A stretch of 64,000 nucleotides of DNA from Nocardia shimofusensis NBRC 100134 (lineage in GTDB: Bacteria; Actinomycetota; Actinomycetes; Mycobacteriales; Mycobacteriaceae), in contig NZ_BDBT01000005.1 in the NCBI RefSeq assembly GCF_001613125.1, positions 62,001-126,000 on the forward strand. The letters run 5' to 3'. Below the pieces are notes generated by a model that did no database searches, had not been told where the DNA came from, and saw only the letters and a list, made by a program, of their open reading frames with translations. Positions 26,185 through 34,454 of the stretch are shown here, in pieces (within the stretch, counting starts at the first letter, position 1; every line of letters starts with the position of its first letter). The position numbers were made by a program, and so were the translations under genes.

Positions 26185-27998
26185 GGCTGTCCTCCCATCA
26201 GCTCGCGATACCTGCTGTCGATGCGCAGAAGTTGCTCATGGGTGCCCTCGGCGACGATCCGGCCGCCGGCCAGCAGCACCACCCGGTCGGCGAGCGCGGC
26301 TGTCGAGGGGCGATGCGCGACGAGCAGGGTGGTCGCGCCCGCCAGCGCACCGCGTAATCGGTGCTGCACCCGCTCCTCGGTCTGCACATCGAGCGCCGAC
26401 AGCGGGTCGTCGAGCACGACGACCCGCCCTCTGTTGCCCGTGTCACTGTGTGCGAGTACCGCTCTGGCCAAGGCGAGGCGCTGCCGCTGCCCGCCCGACA
26501 GGCTCAGGCCCTGCTCTCCGATCCTGGTCTCCAGTCCCCACGGCAGGGCGTCGACGAACTCCGAGGCCTGCGCGATCTCCAGTGCGGCGCGCACCTGCTC
26601 GTCGCCGGCACCGGGGTCGCCGAGTGCGACGTTCTCGCGCACGCTCGCCGAGAACAGCACCGGATCCTCGAAAGCCACTGTCACCACCGAGCGCAGGTCA
26701 CGCAGCCGCAGTTGGCGGATATCGACGCCGTCGAGGAGCACAGCGCCGCCGGTGACGTCGTAGAGCCGCGCAACCAGTTGCAACAGCGCGGTTTTGCCAC
26801 TGCCGGTGGCTCCGACCACGGCGACCGTCTCGCCGGGGCGCAGTACCAGCGACACTCCGCACAGCAGTTCCGAACCCACACCGGGGAAACCGAAACGTAC
26901 ATCCTCGAAGCGCACTTCGCCGCGAACCCGGCTGGGCAGCGGCACCGGAGCGGCCGGGTCGGTGATGTCGAGCGGCGTATCGACGATCTCCCAGTAGCGA
27001 TCGGCGGCCGTGGCGGCGTTCTGGAGTTCGGACAGCAGGAATCCGAGCCAGGCGATCGGCCACATCAGAAATGTCATCAGAGTGATGGCGCCGACGACCG
27101 CGCCCAGCGACAGTGTCCCGCGCGCCGCCCCGTACGCGCCCACACCGAGCGCGGCGACCACGGCCAGCTCGGATACCGTGGAGATAGCCGCCCAGAGTGT
27201 CGCGTTCAACCGTGCTTTGCGCAGTTCCGTATGTTGCAGGCGATGGGCCTGCGCGGTGAAGTGGCGGCCGTAGAAGACGCCGCGACCGAAGGCCTTGAGC
27301 ACCCGAATGCCCTGCGCGGACTCCTCCGCCGTGGTCGCCAGGTCGCCGTTCTGGTCCTGTGAACGCCGCGACGCCGCCGAGTACTTCCGCTCGAAGCTGG
27401 TGCAGACGATCAGCAGCGGCACCGCCTGCACCAGGAACAGCAGAGCCATCTGCCAGCTCATGGTCGACAGCACCAGCAGTCCTGTCGGGATGGCCAGTAC
27501 ATTGACGACCAGCCACGGCCCCGCGAAGTTGACGAAGCGGCGTAGGGTGGCCAGGTCGTCGACAGCGCGCGAGAGCAACTGCCCGGACTCCCAGCCGTCG
27601 TGCCTGCCGATCGACAGCGTCTGCAAGTGGCGGAAGAGCTTCGCGCGCATGGTCATCTCGAACGCAGTGGCCGGTCCGGCGAGCAGCCACCGCCTGCCCC
27701 ACACGCTGGCCGCCTCGACCACGCCGAGGATCAGCACCGCACTCACCGGCGCGACGATCCCGCGCAGATCGCCGTGCGCGATCGGACCGTCCACGATGCG
27801 CACGATCATCAGCGGCGTCACCACCACGGTGAGCATCGACACCACCGCCAGCGCTGTGGCTGTGATCAGCACGAGCCGGTGGGGGCGTAGATAGGGCAGG
27901 AAACGACGCAGGGCGGTCAGCCTGCGCCGCATCGGCGCCGTCGGCACGGTCGCGGCCTTCGCGGTGTCCCCCGGCGGCACATCCACGGTCACGCTCAC
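26181..27998 (-). CDS. ABC exporter half-transporter (degenerate ATP site subunit)
   Basis: A 605-aa partner of the neighbouring half-transporter. Six transmembrane segments, then an ATPase domain with Walker A VVGATGSGKTALLQLV, signature SLSGGQRQRLALARAV, and Walker B VVVLDDPLSALD, where the catalytic Glu is Asp. That substitution marks the degenerate site of asymmetric exporters such as TM287/288. GTG 27998 is chosen because AGGGGG lies 4 nt upstream; the frame extends further to 28187 without a ribosome site. A 13-bp palindrome lies 70 bp upstream. First gene of the exporter transcript. Confidence 0.85.
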   Translation of the reverse strand: MSVTVDVPPGDTAKAATVPTAPMRRRLTALRRFLPYLRPHRLVLITATALAVVSMLTVVVTPLMIVRIVDGPIAHGDLRGIVAPVSAVLILGVVEAASVWGRRWLLAGPATAFEMTMRAKLFRHLQTLSIGRHDGWESGQLLSRAVDDLATLRRFVNFAGPWLVVNVLAIPTGLLVLSTMSWQMALLFLVQAVPLLIVCTSFERKYSAASRRSQDQNGDLATTAEESAQGIRVLKAFGRGVFYGRHFTAQAHRLQHTELRKARLNATLWAAISTVSELAVVAALGVGAYGAARGTLSLGAVVGAITLMTFLMWPIAWLGFLLSELQNAATAADRYWEIVDTPLDITDPAAPVPLPSRVRGEVRFEDVRFGFPGVGSELLCGVSLVLRPGETVAVVGATGSGKTALLQLVARLYDVTGGAVLLDGVDIRQLRLRDLRSVVTVAFEDPVLFSASVRENVALGDPGAGDEQVRAALEIAQASEFVDALPWGLETRIGEQGLSLSGGQRQRLALARAVLAHSDTGNRGRVVVLDDPLSALDVQTEERVQHRLRGALAGATTLLVAHRPSTAALADRVVLLAGGRIVAEGTHEQLLRIDSRYRELMGGQP

Positions 27999-28067
27999 GA
28001 GTCCCCCTGCTGTCTCGTCGACGGTAGCGCTGCGTCGAATTCGGTTCGCATCGCGCCGACACGAGTC

Positions 28068-28080
28068 AGGTGGACCACCT
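28068..28080. promoter_or_regulatory. Palindrome upstream of the ABC exporter operon
   Basis: AGGTGG-A-CCACCT, a perfect 13-bp palindrome, 70 bp before the exporter start in the 273-bp gap 27999-28271. It has the size of a dimeric repressor site; the regulator is unknown and no regulator gene is adjacent. Confidence 0.4.
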
Positions 28081-28271
28081 CGGTGGCTGCTTCCGATGAT
28101 CCGCTCCACGGCAACGGCGACCTTCCAGCTTGGCACCGTCGACGCGATCCGCCAACCGCTTTTCACCGCCCGCGCGGTGCCTCGCACGGCACGGATGCGG
28201 GCGCCGATTCTGGAGGGCGCCGAATCGGTAGCCGGTGTGCGAGTAAGTGCCAGGAGCGCTCGGCCACGGAC

Positions 28272-29483
28272 CTATTGGCGGTAGGTGGCGAGGAATCGGC
28301 CGATTCGTTCGATGATGGCCTCGAGGTCGTCCGCGTGCGGCAGGGTGGTGATGCGGAAGTGATCGGGGCGAGGCCAATTGAAGCCGGTGCCTTGGACGAT
28401 GTGCAACTTCTCCTGGAGCAGCAGGTCGAGGACGAACTGTTCGTCGTCGTGGATCGGATACATGCTCAGATCGATGCGGGGAAAGGCGTAGAGCGCGCCC
28501 TTGGGCTTCACGCAACTGATGCCGGGGATGGCATTCAGGGCTTCCCACGCGCGGTCACGCTGCTCGTTAAGGCGACCGCCCGGGAGAGTGAGATCGTAGA
28601 TGCTCTGATATCCGCCGAGTGCGGCCTGAACTGCCTGCTGGCCGGGCACATTCGCGCACAACCGCAGGCCCGCGAGCATGGTGAGGCCCTCGAGGTAGTT
28701 GTCCGCGTGGCTGGTCGGACCCGACACCACGAGCCACCCGGATCGAAGTCCGGCGCAGCGGTAGGCCTTGGAGAGGCCTGAGAAGGTCAGGCACAGCAGG
28801 TCAGGCGCGAGCGCGGCGATCGCCGTGTGGCTCAGACCGTCGTAGTAGATCTTGTCGTAGATCTCGTCGGCGAAGACGACGAGATTGTGGCGTCGAGCGA
28901 TATCGAGGATCTGATGCAGCACCTCGGCGGGGTAGACGGCGCCGGTGGGGTTGTTTGGGTTGATGAGCACGATCGCGCGGGTACGGTCGGTGATCTTGGC
29001 GGTGATGTCGGCCGGGTCCGGATGCCAATCGGCGGCCTCGTCGCAGACATAGTGCACCGGCCTGCCGCCGTTGAGCACGGTCGCCGCGGTCCACAGCGGG
29101 AAATCCGGTGCGGGGACGAGGACTTCGTCTCCGTTCTCCAACAGAGCGGTCAGCGCCATCATGATCAGTTCGGAGACCCCGTTGCCGAGGAAGACGTCCT
29201 CGATGTCGACATCGTCGACCCCCAGGGTCTGGTAGTACTGCACGACCGCTCGCCGGGCAGGCAACAGGCCCTTCGATGTCGAATATCCGGTCGACGACGG
29301 CAGCGTCCGGACGATGTCCTGCAGTACCTCTGCGGGTGCCTCGAAACCGAACGGCAGCGGGTTTCCGGTGTTGAGCTTCACCACGTGATGCCCCTCGGCT
29401 TCCAGCAATGCCGCTTGCTCGGCGACCGGACCACGGATCTCGTATGAGACCCCGGCGAGTTTGCTGGACTGGTTGACCTGCAT
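28272..29483 (-). CDS. Pyridoxal-phosphate aminotransferase (alanine/aspartate type)
   Basis: A 403-aa class I/II fold-type I aminotransferase. Evidence: KLNTGNPLPFGF and TGYSTSKGLLPARRAV at the N-terminus, LINPNNPTGAVYP and VVFADEIYDKIYYDG, the PLP lysine in FSGLSKAYRCAGLRSGW (about residue 236), and the C-terminal substrate arginine in FRITTLP. It resembles the AlaA-like alanine-pyruvate/glutamate aminotransferases found across actinobacteria. ATG 29483 has AAGGGGAAAC just upstream. Divergent from the HxlR regulator gene with a palindromic operator between, so it is probably the regulated target. Confidence 0.88.
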   Translation of the reverse strand: MQVNQSSKLAGVSYEIRGPVAEQAALLEAEGHHVVKLNTGNPLPFGFEAPAEVLQDIVRTLPSSTGYSTSKGLLPARRAVVQYYQTLGVDDVDIEDVFLGNGVSELIMMALTALLENGDEVLVPAPDFPLWTAATVLNGGRPVHYVCDEAADWHPDPADITAKITDRTRAIVLINPNNPTGAVYPAEVLHQILDIARRHNLVVFADEIYDKIYYDGLSHTAIAALAPDLLCLTFSGLSKAYRCAGLRSGWLVVSGPTSHADNYLEGLTMLAGLRLCANVPGQQAVQAALGGYQSIYDLTLPGGRLNEQRDRAWEALNAIPGISCVKPKGALYAFPRIDLSMYPIHDDEQFVLDLLLQEKLHIVQGTGFNWPRPDHFRITTLPHADDLEAIIERIGRFLATYRQ

Positions 29484-29519
29484 GAGTTTCCCCTTCTGAC
29501 GTGTGCCCGACGCTACAGT

Positions 29520-29536
29520 ACTTGGTTTTTCCAAGT
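29520..29536. promoter_or_regulatory. Inverted-repeat operator between aminotransferase and HxlR genes
   Basis: ACTTGG-TTTTT-CCAAGT, perfect 6-bp arms around a T5 spacer, in the 72-bp divergent intergenic region, 20 bp from the regulator start and 37 bp from the aminotransferase start. Size and position fit a winged-helix dimer such as HxlR controlling both genes. Confidence 0.6.
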
Positions 29537-29555
29537 TGTCGGCTAGAGTGTGGTT

Positions 29556-30149
29556 GTGCCACGCCGAAGCTATGACCACTACTGCGCAGTGAGCCGGGCT
29601 CTGGAAGTCGTCGGAGACCGATGGAACTTACTGGTCGTGCGCGAATTGTGCGCCGGTCCGCGGCGATACAGCGACCTGTTCGCCGACCTTCCCGGCATCA
29701 GCACCGACATGCTGGCGGGCCGGCTGAAAGATCTCGAACGCGACGGAATACTGACCCACCGCCGAGTCGGTTCCCGCTCGGCGGCCGCCGTCTACGAGCT
29801 CACTCCTCGTGGGGCGGCGCTGCGGCCGGTGCTGGAGGCGTTGGCGCACTGGGGCGCACCACTGTTGGGCGAGCGTCGCGCCACCGACGCCGTCCGTGCG
29901 CACTGGTTCGCTCTGCCCCTCGGCCGCGCGGTCGCCGAAGTCGTGCCGAAGGGAACGGCCACCGTATGGATCGGCGACACGGCGCTGCACTACGTCATCA
30001 CCGCCACCGGGCTCAGCCATCACGACGGACCCGCGCCCGCCGCCGCACACGAATTCCACCTCGATATCGCCACTGCCACCCGGATCGCCACGGGCACAGC
30101 CGCACTCGACGTTCCTCCACCGAACGGCACGATGGACGGCCAGGAATGA
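29556..30149 (+). CDS. HxlR-family winged-helix transcriptional regulator
   Basis: A 197-aa regulator. The N-terminal ~95 residues are an HxlR wHTH: YDHYCAVSRALEVVGDRWNLLVVRELCAGPRRYSDL, GISTDMLAGRLKDLERDGIL and the wing ending VYELTPRG. The cysteine near residue 9 (HYC) is the one many HxlR proteins use for thiol or aldehyde sensing. The C-terminal ~95 residues form a separate domain resembling the SCP2-like extension of long HxlR proteins. GTG 29556 or GTG 29550 could be the start. It probably represses the divergent aminotransferase and itself through the palindrome at 29520-29536. Confidence 0.85.
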   Translation: MPRRSYDHYCAVSRALEVVGDRWNLLVVRELCAGPRRYSDLFADLPGISTDMLAGRLKDLERDGILTHRRVGSRSAAAVYELTPRGAALRPVLEALAHWGAPLLGERRATDAVRAHWFALPLGRAVAEVVPKGTATVWIGDTALHYVITATGLSHHDGPAPAAAHEFHLDIATATRIATGTAALDVPPPNGTMDGQE

Positions 30150-30156
30150 TGGGTGC

Positions 30157-30438
30157 ATGCATGCCGCCGCACCCGGTCCTGTCTTCGACGTCATCGCCGT
30201 ATTGAACGGCGCGGTGGATCTGCGGTCCTATCCGCGCCGGAACCTGATCCTGAGTTCCCCTCAGACCGGCGGTTTCGCGTTCGGCGCGGCCGCCTACCAG
30301 CGCGCGATCTTCGAGCCGGTCGTCCACCTGCTCAACGGCATCGAACTGCTCGAATCCCAGGGCTGGGAGCTGGTCAGCGTCTTGGATCGCAACATCGACA
30401 GCGTCTATTACACGATGGCGTTCATGCGCCGGGCCTGA
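30157..30438 (+). CDS. Small conserved-looking protein, DUF4177-like
   Basis: A 93-aa protein starting 7 bp after the HxlR gene. It contains LLNGIELLESQGWELVSVLDRN, and a stretch of small protein with a QGWELVSV core resembles the DUF4177 type, a compact alpha-beta fold of unknown role. Ribosome-site-like GGAATGATGGG precedes the ATG at 30157. Probably cotranscribed with the regulator. Confidence 0.6.
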   Translation: MHAAAPGPVFDVIAVLNGAVDLRSYPRRNLILSSPQTGGFAFGAAAYQRAIFEPVVHLLNGIELLESQGWELVSVLDRNIDSVYYTMAFMRRA

Positions 30439-30540
30439 CCTCACCCGATTTGTCGGCCGTCCTGCCCACCGATCGGCACCGCCCTCAGTGGATTATCGCC
30501 GCGCACGCACCGCAACAGCCCGACGCACCGCTGCGGCGAG

Positions 30541-30603
30541 TCAGGCGCGCGTGACGATGAGAACCCCCAGACCGTCGAGAATTCGTTCGACCCCGAAGTT
30601 CAT
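30541..30603 (-). pseudogene. C-terminal remnant of a TetR-family regulator
   Basis: About 20 codons on the minus strand read MNFGVERILDGLGVLIVTRA and then a stop. This matches the very end of many TetR/AcrR proteins (FxFGLDRILDGIxxL). Upstream the frame turns into Arg/Pro/Gly-rich noise and meets a stop near 30700, so only the tail remains. Confidence 0.4.
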
Positions 30604-30908
30604 TGCCCCCCGAAAAACCCGCCTCCCGGTCGTCGGCCGGTGGGGCGGCCCTGAGCCGCGCGGCCTCCGGTGCCGGCGCCCGACATCGAGGGCTCAGGTG
30701 CGGCGCACCGGAATCCTATGGGGTGACGCCGCTCCGTACGCGTTCGACAGCAGACGTCCGGCTAACCCTCGGTCGTCACTTCGCGGCAGACGCTCCGCCG
30801 CCCGCCTGAACCGCGCCGCGCATGGGTGGCGAGGGCGTTCCCGACGTCCCGGCGGCAGCCAAGCGACAGCTGGTCATGCGCGATGTGAATAGCCGATACA
30901 CGGCGAAA

Positions 30909-30914
30909 TATACT
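30909..30914 (+). promoter_or_regulatory. -10 promoter element of the SWIM-VWA-MoxR operon
   Basis: TATACT, one base from the sigma-A consensus, in an AT-richer patch 96 bp upstream of the first gene of the operon. No convincing -35 hexamer is seen. Confidence 0.4.
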
Positions 30915-31009
30915 GGTGGGCAACACCCTTCACTCAGCCTCGGCTGAAACGAAACTTGTCGGTGGGGTCGCGTAGGTTGATCTTCGTGATGAAGACGGGA
31001 GGGAATCCG

Positions 31010-31504
31010 ATGGAATCGGATGAGCGCGAGTGGGAGCGGTCCTCGGTGGTGCAGATGCTGCCGGTGGTGGCGCCCCGCAAACTCGCCAAGGTGCCGTTCG
31101 TCGAGATGGCCGACGGGCGATTGCAGGGGGTGGTGTCCAGCGGATCGGATATCGCGCGGGTCTATGTGTCGTCGATCTCGGCGCGTGAGCACGGACTCAG
31201 CTGCAGTACGAACAACAACCGGCCGTGCGGCGGGCACTCCGGCGGCTACGCGTGCAAGCACATCCAGGCGCTGGTGGCCGAAGCGATTCTGCAGTACGGC
31301 ATCGAGCGCGTCGCGCGGTTCCTCGGCGTCGACGTGCCGGAGGACGGCCGGATCCTCGCCCACCTGAACACTTCCGGCGCCTCGACACCGGCCGCCGTCG
31401 TGTTCAGCCGGTTCCTGCGGCACCTGAGCTATCTGGAACAGCCCGGCTTCGCGACACCGATTCCCGAACTGCACTGGTTCCCCGCGACGGGAGCGACGGC
31501 CTGA
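31010..31504 (+). CDS. SWIM-like zinc-binding protein
   Basis: A 164-aa protein. Residues 65-84 carry a SWIM-like zinc site: C65, C73 and the characteristic C82-K-H84 (GYACKHIQALV). SWIM motifs bind DNA or protein partners. The rest is an N-terminal alpha-beta region (VAPRKLAKVPFVEMADGR) and a helical C-terminus. ATG 31010 is chosen over earlier in-frame starts because GGGAGG lies 8 nt upstream. It is first in a tightly packed five-gene operon and its stop overlaps the next start (TGATG). SWIM proteins recur beside MoxR/VWA/DUF5682 genes in actinobacteria and myxobacteria. Confidence 0.75.
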   Translation: MESDEREWERSSVVQMLPVVAPRKLAKVPFVEMADGRLQGVVSSGSDIARVYVSSISAREHGLSCSTNNNRPCGGHSGGYACKHIQALVAEAILQYGIERVARFLGVDVPEDGRILAHLNTSGASTPAAVVFSRFLRHLSYLEQPGFATPIPELHWFPATGATA

Positions 31505-32883
31505 TGCTGGGAGTACAACTCGCGGAGCTGGTCTCCGCCCAGGATGCCGGTGTCACCGACGCGCTGGACGTGGTCGCCGGGTTCGATGCCGCACTGGTCG
31601 ACGGCTTCGGCCGGATCGGCGACGAGGCCGCCGACGCGCTCGCGGGGCTGGCTGCCGCCGTGAGCGGTTCGCCGCTGTCGAGCGCGGTCGCCGACGCCGT
31701 TGCCGCGCTCGGCGCCGGATCGGTCGAGCCGGAGAAGCTGGCCGCGCTCGCCGCCGCCCGCACCGCCCTGCTGGGCGCGGTGCACGACGCGCTACTCGAG
31801 CGGTTCGACAAGGCCGTCGGACGCGAGCGTGTCGCACACGAGCAGACGCCGGTTCCGACCGCCCCGGGCGGTGTGGTGGCCGGCTGCCGCGCGTGGCTGC
31901 AGGAACTGGCGATCAACGGCTGGCGCGGAGTCGACCACGACCTCGTCTCCGCCGCCGACCGGACCATCGAAGCGCTGTGGGCAGCACCCGAACTGCGCCG
32001 GCCGGCTGTGCTGCTCGACGGTCTCGCCGCCGAACTGCGCGCCGCCGCGCCGATCGCGACGCTGGACCGGATTCCCTCCCGCCGGTGGGCCGACCTCTGG
32101 TCGCAGGCGCTGTTGCTGACCTGGCGCGGCCCGTCGGACGTCGAGGCGGAGACGGTCTCGGGACGGTTGCTGGTGCTCGGCGTCGACGTGCACGAGCACG
32201 GCACGGCCGTGCAAGCCCAGGTCCACGCGGTCCTGGAGACGGGCACCGAAGCGGCTCGGTCGGTGCGGATCAGCATCGGCGCGGCCAAGGTCGACACCAT
32301 CGTCGGACCGGCCGTCTGGCAGGTGCTCGGCGATCATCCGCGCCTGCTGCAAGCACTGGCCGAACGGCGCGCGATCACTGTGACGGACATGTCGCTCACC
32401 GCTGTCGGTGATCTGCTCTGGGTGGACGCGAACGCCGAACTCGGCGACGCGACCGACCCGTTCACCACCGCCCGCATCCAGCTCCCGAAAGCTCTCGCCG
32501 CCGCCGTCGCCCCGCTGGACCGGCATCCGGTACACCTCGGCGAGCCGGTCCTGGTGGAGAACTACCGCTTCGACGACGGCGCAGTGGTGATCGACGACCA
32601 CCGTCTGCCGGTCGAACTCGATCGGCTGCCCCGCTGCGGTCCACTGACCGCGGACCTGGTCGCCAAGTCGACGGCTTGCCTGGGCCTGGTGCGCTGGGAC
32701 GCCGGACAGTGGCGCCTGCGCCCACTCGCGGTCGAGTACCTGTTCAAAAAGGCGACCATCTCCGCGCATACCGGCGACTGGGCACAGGGGCCGACCGATC
32801 CGAAGATCGCCAAGGCGCTGGCCAAGTCGGGCGACGCGGTCGAGGTGCTGCGCGAACGCGCGGGACGGTTGCTGCGGAAATGA
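31504..32883 (+). CDS. Unknown protein of the SWIM-VWA-MoxR-DUF5682 operon
   Basis: A 459-aa cytoplasmic protein with no motif I recognise. The first ~200 residues are Ala-rich and predicted helical (VGRERVAHEQTP, GCRAWLQELAINGWRGV); the remainder alternates strands and helices and ends with a basic tail (LRERAGRLLRK). By position it corresponds to the DUF5691-type large helical proteins seen in similar loci, but I cannot confirm that by sequence. Start and stop overlap both neighbours (TGATG, ATGA), so its level is tied to theirs. Confidence 0.7.
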   Translation: MLGVQLAELVSAQDAGVTDALDVVAGFDAALVDGFGRIGDEAADALAGLAAAVSGSPLSSAVADAVAALGAGSVEPEKLAALAAARTALLGAVHDALLERFDKAVGRERVAHEQTPVPTAPGGVVAGCRAWLQELAINGWRGVDHDLVSAADRTIEALWAAPELRRPAVLLDGLAAELRAAAPIATLDRIPSRRWADLWSQALLLTWRGPSDVEAETVSGRLLVLGVDVHEHGTAVQAQVHAVLETGTEAARSVRISIGAAKVDTIVGPAVWQVLGDHPRLLQALAERRAITVTDMSLTAVGDLLWVDANAELGDATDPFTTARIQLPKALAAAVAPLDRHPVHLGEPVLVENYRFDDGAVVIDDHRLPVELDRLPRCGPLTADLVAKSTACLGLVRWDAGQWRLRPLAVEYLFKKATISAHTGDWAQGPTDPKIAKALAKSGDAVEVLRERAGRLLRK

Positions 32884-34430
32884 CCAGTGCGCATGAGAAA
32901 TCCGGCATACCTGTCACCGGCGCATGCACCCCCGGCGTGCATGCAGCCGGTCCCGTAGCTTCCGATGTCCGGGAAACTCAGCGGCAGATCCTGTACTGGC
33001 GTCTGCTCGCGGGAATCTTCGACACCGATCCCCAACCCACCCTGGACGCGGCCAGCGTCTCGATCGTCGACGATCTCGGCCTGCCCGCCGCGCTGCTGGA
33101 CCCCGGCGTCGCGGTCGACACCGTCATCCAGCGGTTTCCCGAACTGAACAGCGAATTCGACAGGCTCAGGGCCGGTCTCGAGACGTCCGCCTCGAGACCG
33201 GGAGCTCCCGGACCGGCACCGGCCCCGACTGCGGCCGTGACCAGCCCGCGGCCGGAACATCCCGAATCGGGATCCGGCTCGACGCACCCCGAAACCGATT
33301 CCGAGGCTGCCGGATCGACCACGAGCGACATCGCTTTCGGACCGGACGAGCGCGATCCCGCCGCGCTCGGTGATGTCGAGGTCCGCAACGCGGCATTGAT
33401 GTCGAAACTGCTGCTCAACGTGTTCGCCACCGGTTCGGGCACCGTCAGCGCGACCCAGCTGGCGAACTGGCAGTCCGACGCCGGTCACCTGCGCGCTCTG
33501 CTCGGTGGCTTCGGCGATGGCGGCGGCGGCGGCGCGGCGGATATCCAGGCCGCGTTCGGCAAGGTCGAAGGCGATCTGGTCGCCCGGATGCATCTGCGGG
33601 AAGTACTCGCCGACCCGGTGCTCTCGGCCCGGCTCACCCCGAGCATGTCGTTGATCGAGCAGCTGCTGCGCGACAAGTCCAACCTGTCCGGCGTCGCGCT
33701 CGCCAACGCCAAGCGCCTGATCCGCCGCTACGTCGACGAGGTGGCCGAGGTGTTGCGCACCCAGGTGCAGCAGAGTTCGGCCGGCACGATCGACCGATCG
33801 GTGCCGCCCAAGCGCATTCTGCGCAATCTCGATGTGAACCGCACGATCTGGAAGAACCTGACCAACTGGAATCCCGAGGACGAGCGCCTCTACGTGGACC
33901 GGTTGTTCTACCGCCAGACCGCCAAGCGCACCGTGCCGGCGCGGATGATCGTGGTGGTCGACCAGTCCGGGTCGATGGTGGATTCGATGGTCAACTGCAC
34001 CATCCTCGCCTCGATCTTCGCCGGGCTGCCGAAGGTCGACGTGCACCTGATCGCCTTCGACACCCGCGCGCTGGACCTCACACCGTGGATCCACGACCCC
34101 TTCGAGGTGCTGCTGCGCACCAAGCTCGGCGGCGGCAACGACGGGCCGGTCGCGATGACGATGGCCCAACCCAAGATCACCGATCCCACCAACACGGTGA
34201 TGGTGTGGATCTCGGACTTCTACGAGTTCGACCGTTCCCAGCCGCTGTTCGAGGGCATCCAGGCGGTGCACCGCAGCGGGGTGAAGTTCATCCCCGTCGG
34301 TTCGGTCAACAGTTCCGGGCACCAGAGCGTGAATCCCTGGTTCCGCGAACGGTTCAAGGCCATGGGCACCCCGGTGATCTCCGGCCGCATCCAGAAACTC
34401 GTCAACGAACTCAAGAACTTTCTCGACTGA
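32880..34430 (+). CDS. VWA-domain protein, partner of MoxR ATPase
   Basis: A 516-aa protein. An N-terminal helical part, a Pro/Ser-rich disordered linker (about residues 105-150) and a middle helical region (SLIEQLLRDKSNLSG) precede a C-terminal von Willebrand A domain from about residue 345. Its metal site is MIVVVDQSGSMVDSM (DxSxS), followed by LIAFDTRALDL and WISDFYEF. VWA proteins of this type bind MoxR ATPases, which remodel or insert cofactors into targets. ATG 32880 overlaps the previous stop (ATGA). Confidence 0.85.
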   Translation: MTSAHEKSGIPVTGACTPGVHAAGPVASDVRETQRQILYWRLLAGIFDTDPQPTLDAASVSIVDDLGLPAALLDPGVAVDTVIQRFPELNSEFDRLRAGLETSASRPGAPGPAPAPTAAVTSPRPEHPESGSGSTHPETDSEAAGSTTSDIAFGPDERDPAALGDVEVRNAALMSKLLLNVFATGSGTVSATQLANWQSDAGHLRALLGGFGDGGGGGAADIQAAFGKVEGDLVARMHLREVLADPVLSARLTPSMSLIEQLLRDKSNLSGVALANAKRLIRRYVDEVAEVLRTQVQQSSAGTIDRSVPPKRILRNLDVNRTIWKNLTNWNPEDERLYVDRLFYRQTAKRTVPARMIVVVDQSGSMVDSMVNCTILASIFAGLPKVDVHLIAFDTRALDLTPWIHDPFEVLLRTKLGGGNDGPVAMTMAQPKITDPTNTVMVWISDFYEFDRSQPLFEGIQAVHRSGVKFIPVGSVNSSGHQSVNPWFRERFKAMGTPVISGRIQKLVNELKNFLD

Positions 34431-34454
34431 CTTCTCACAGGAGACCTCTTCACC

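Larger units (their letters stand above)
30439..31009. other. Intergenic region with a gene remnant and a promoter
   Basis: 571 bases without an intact gene. It contains a TetR tail remnant (30541-30603) and a promoter-like element near 30909. The first ~100 and the middle ~250 bases show open frames only as GC-driven noise. Confidence 0.45.
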
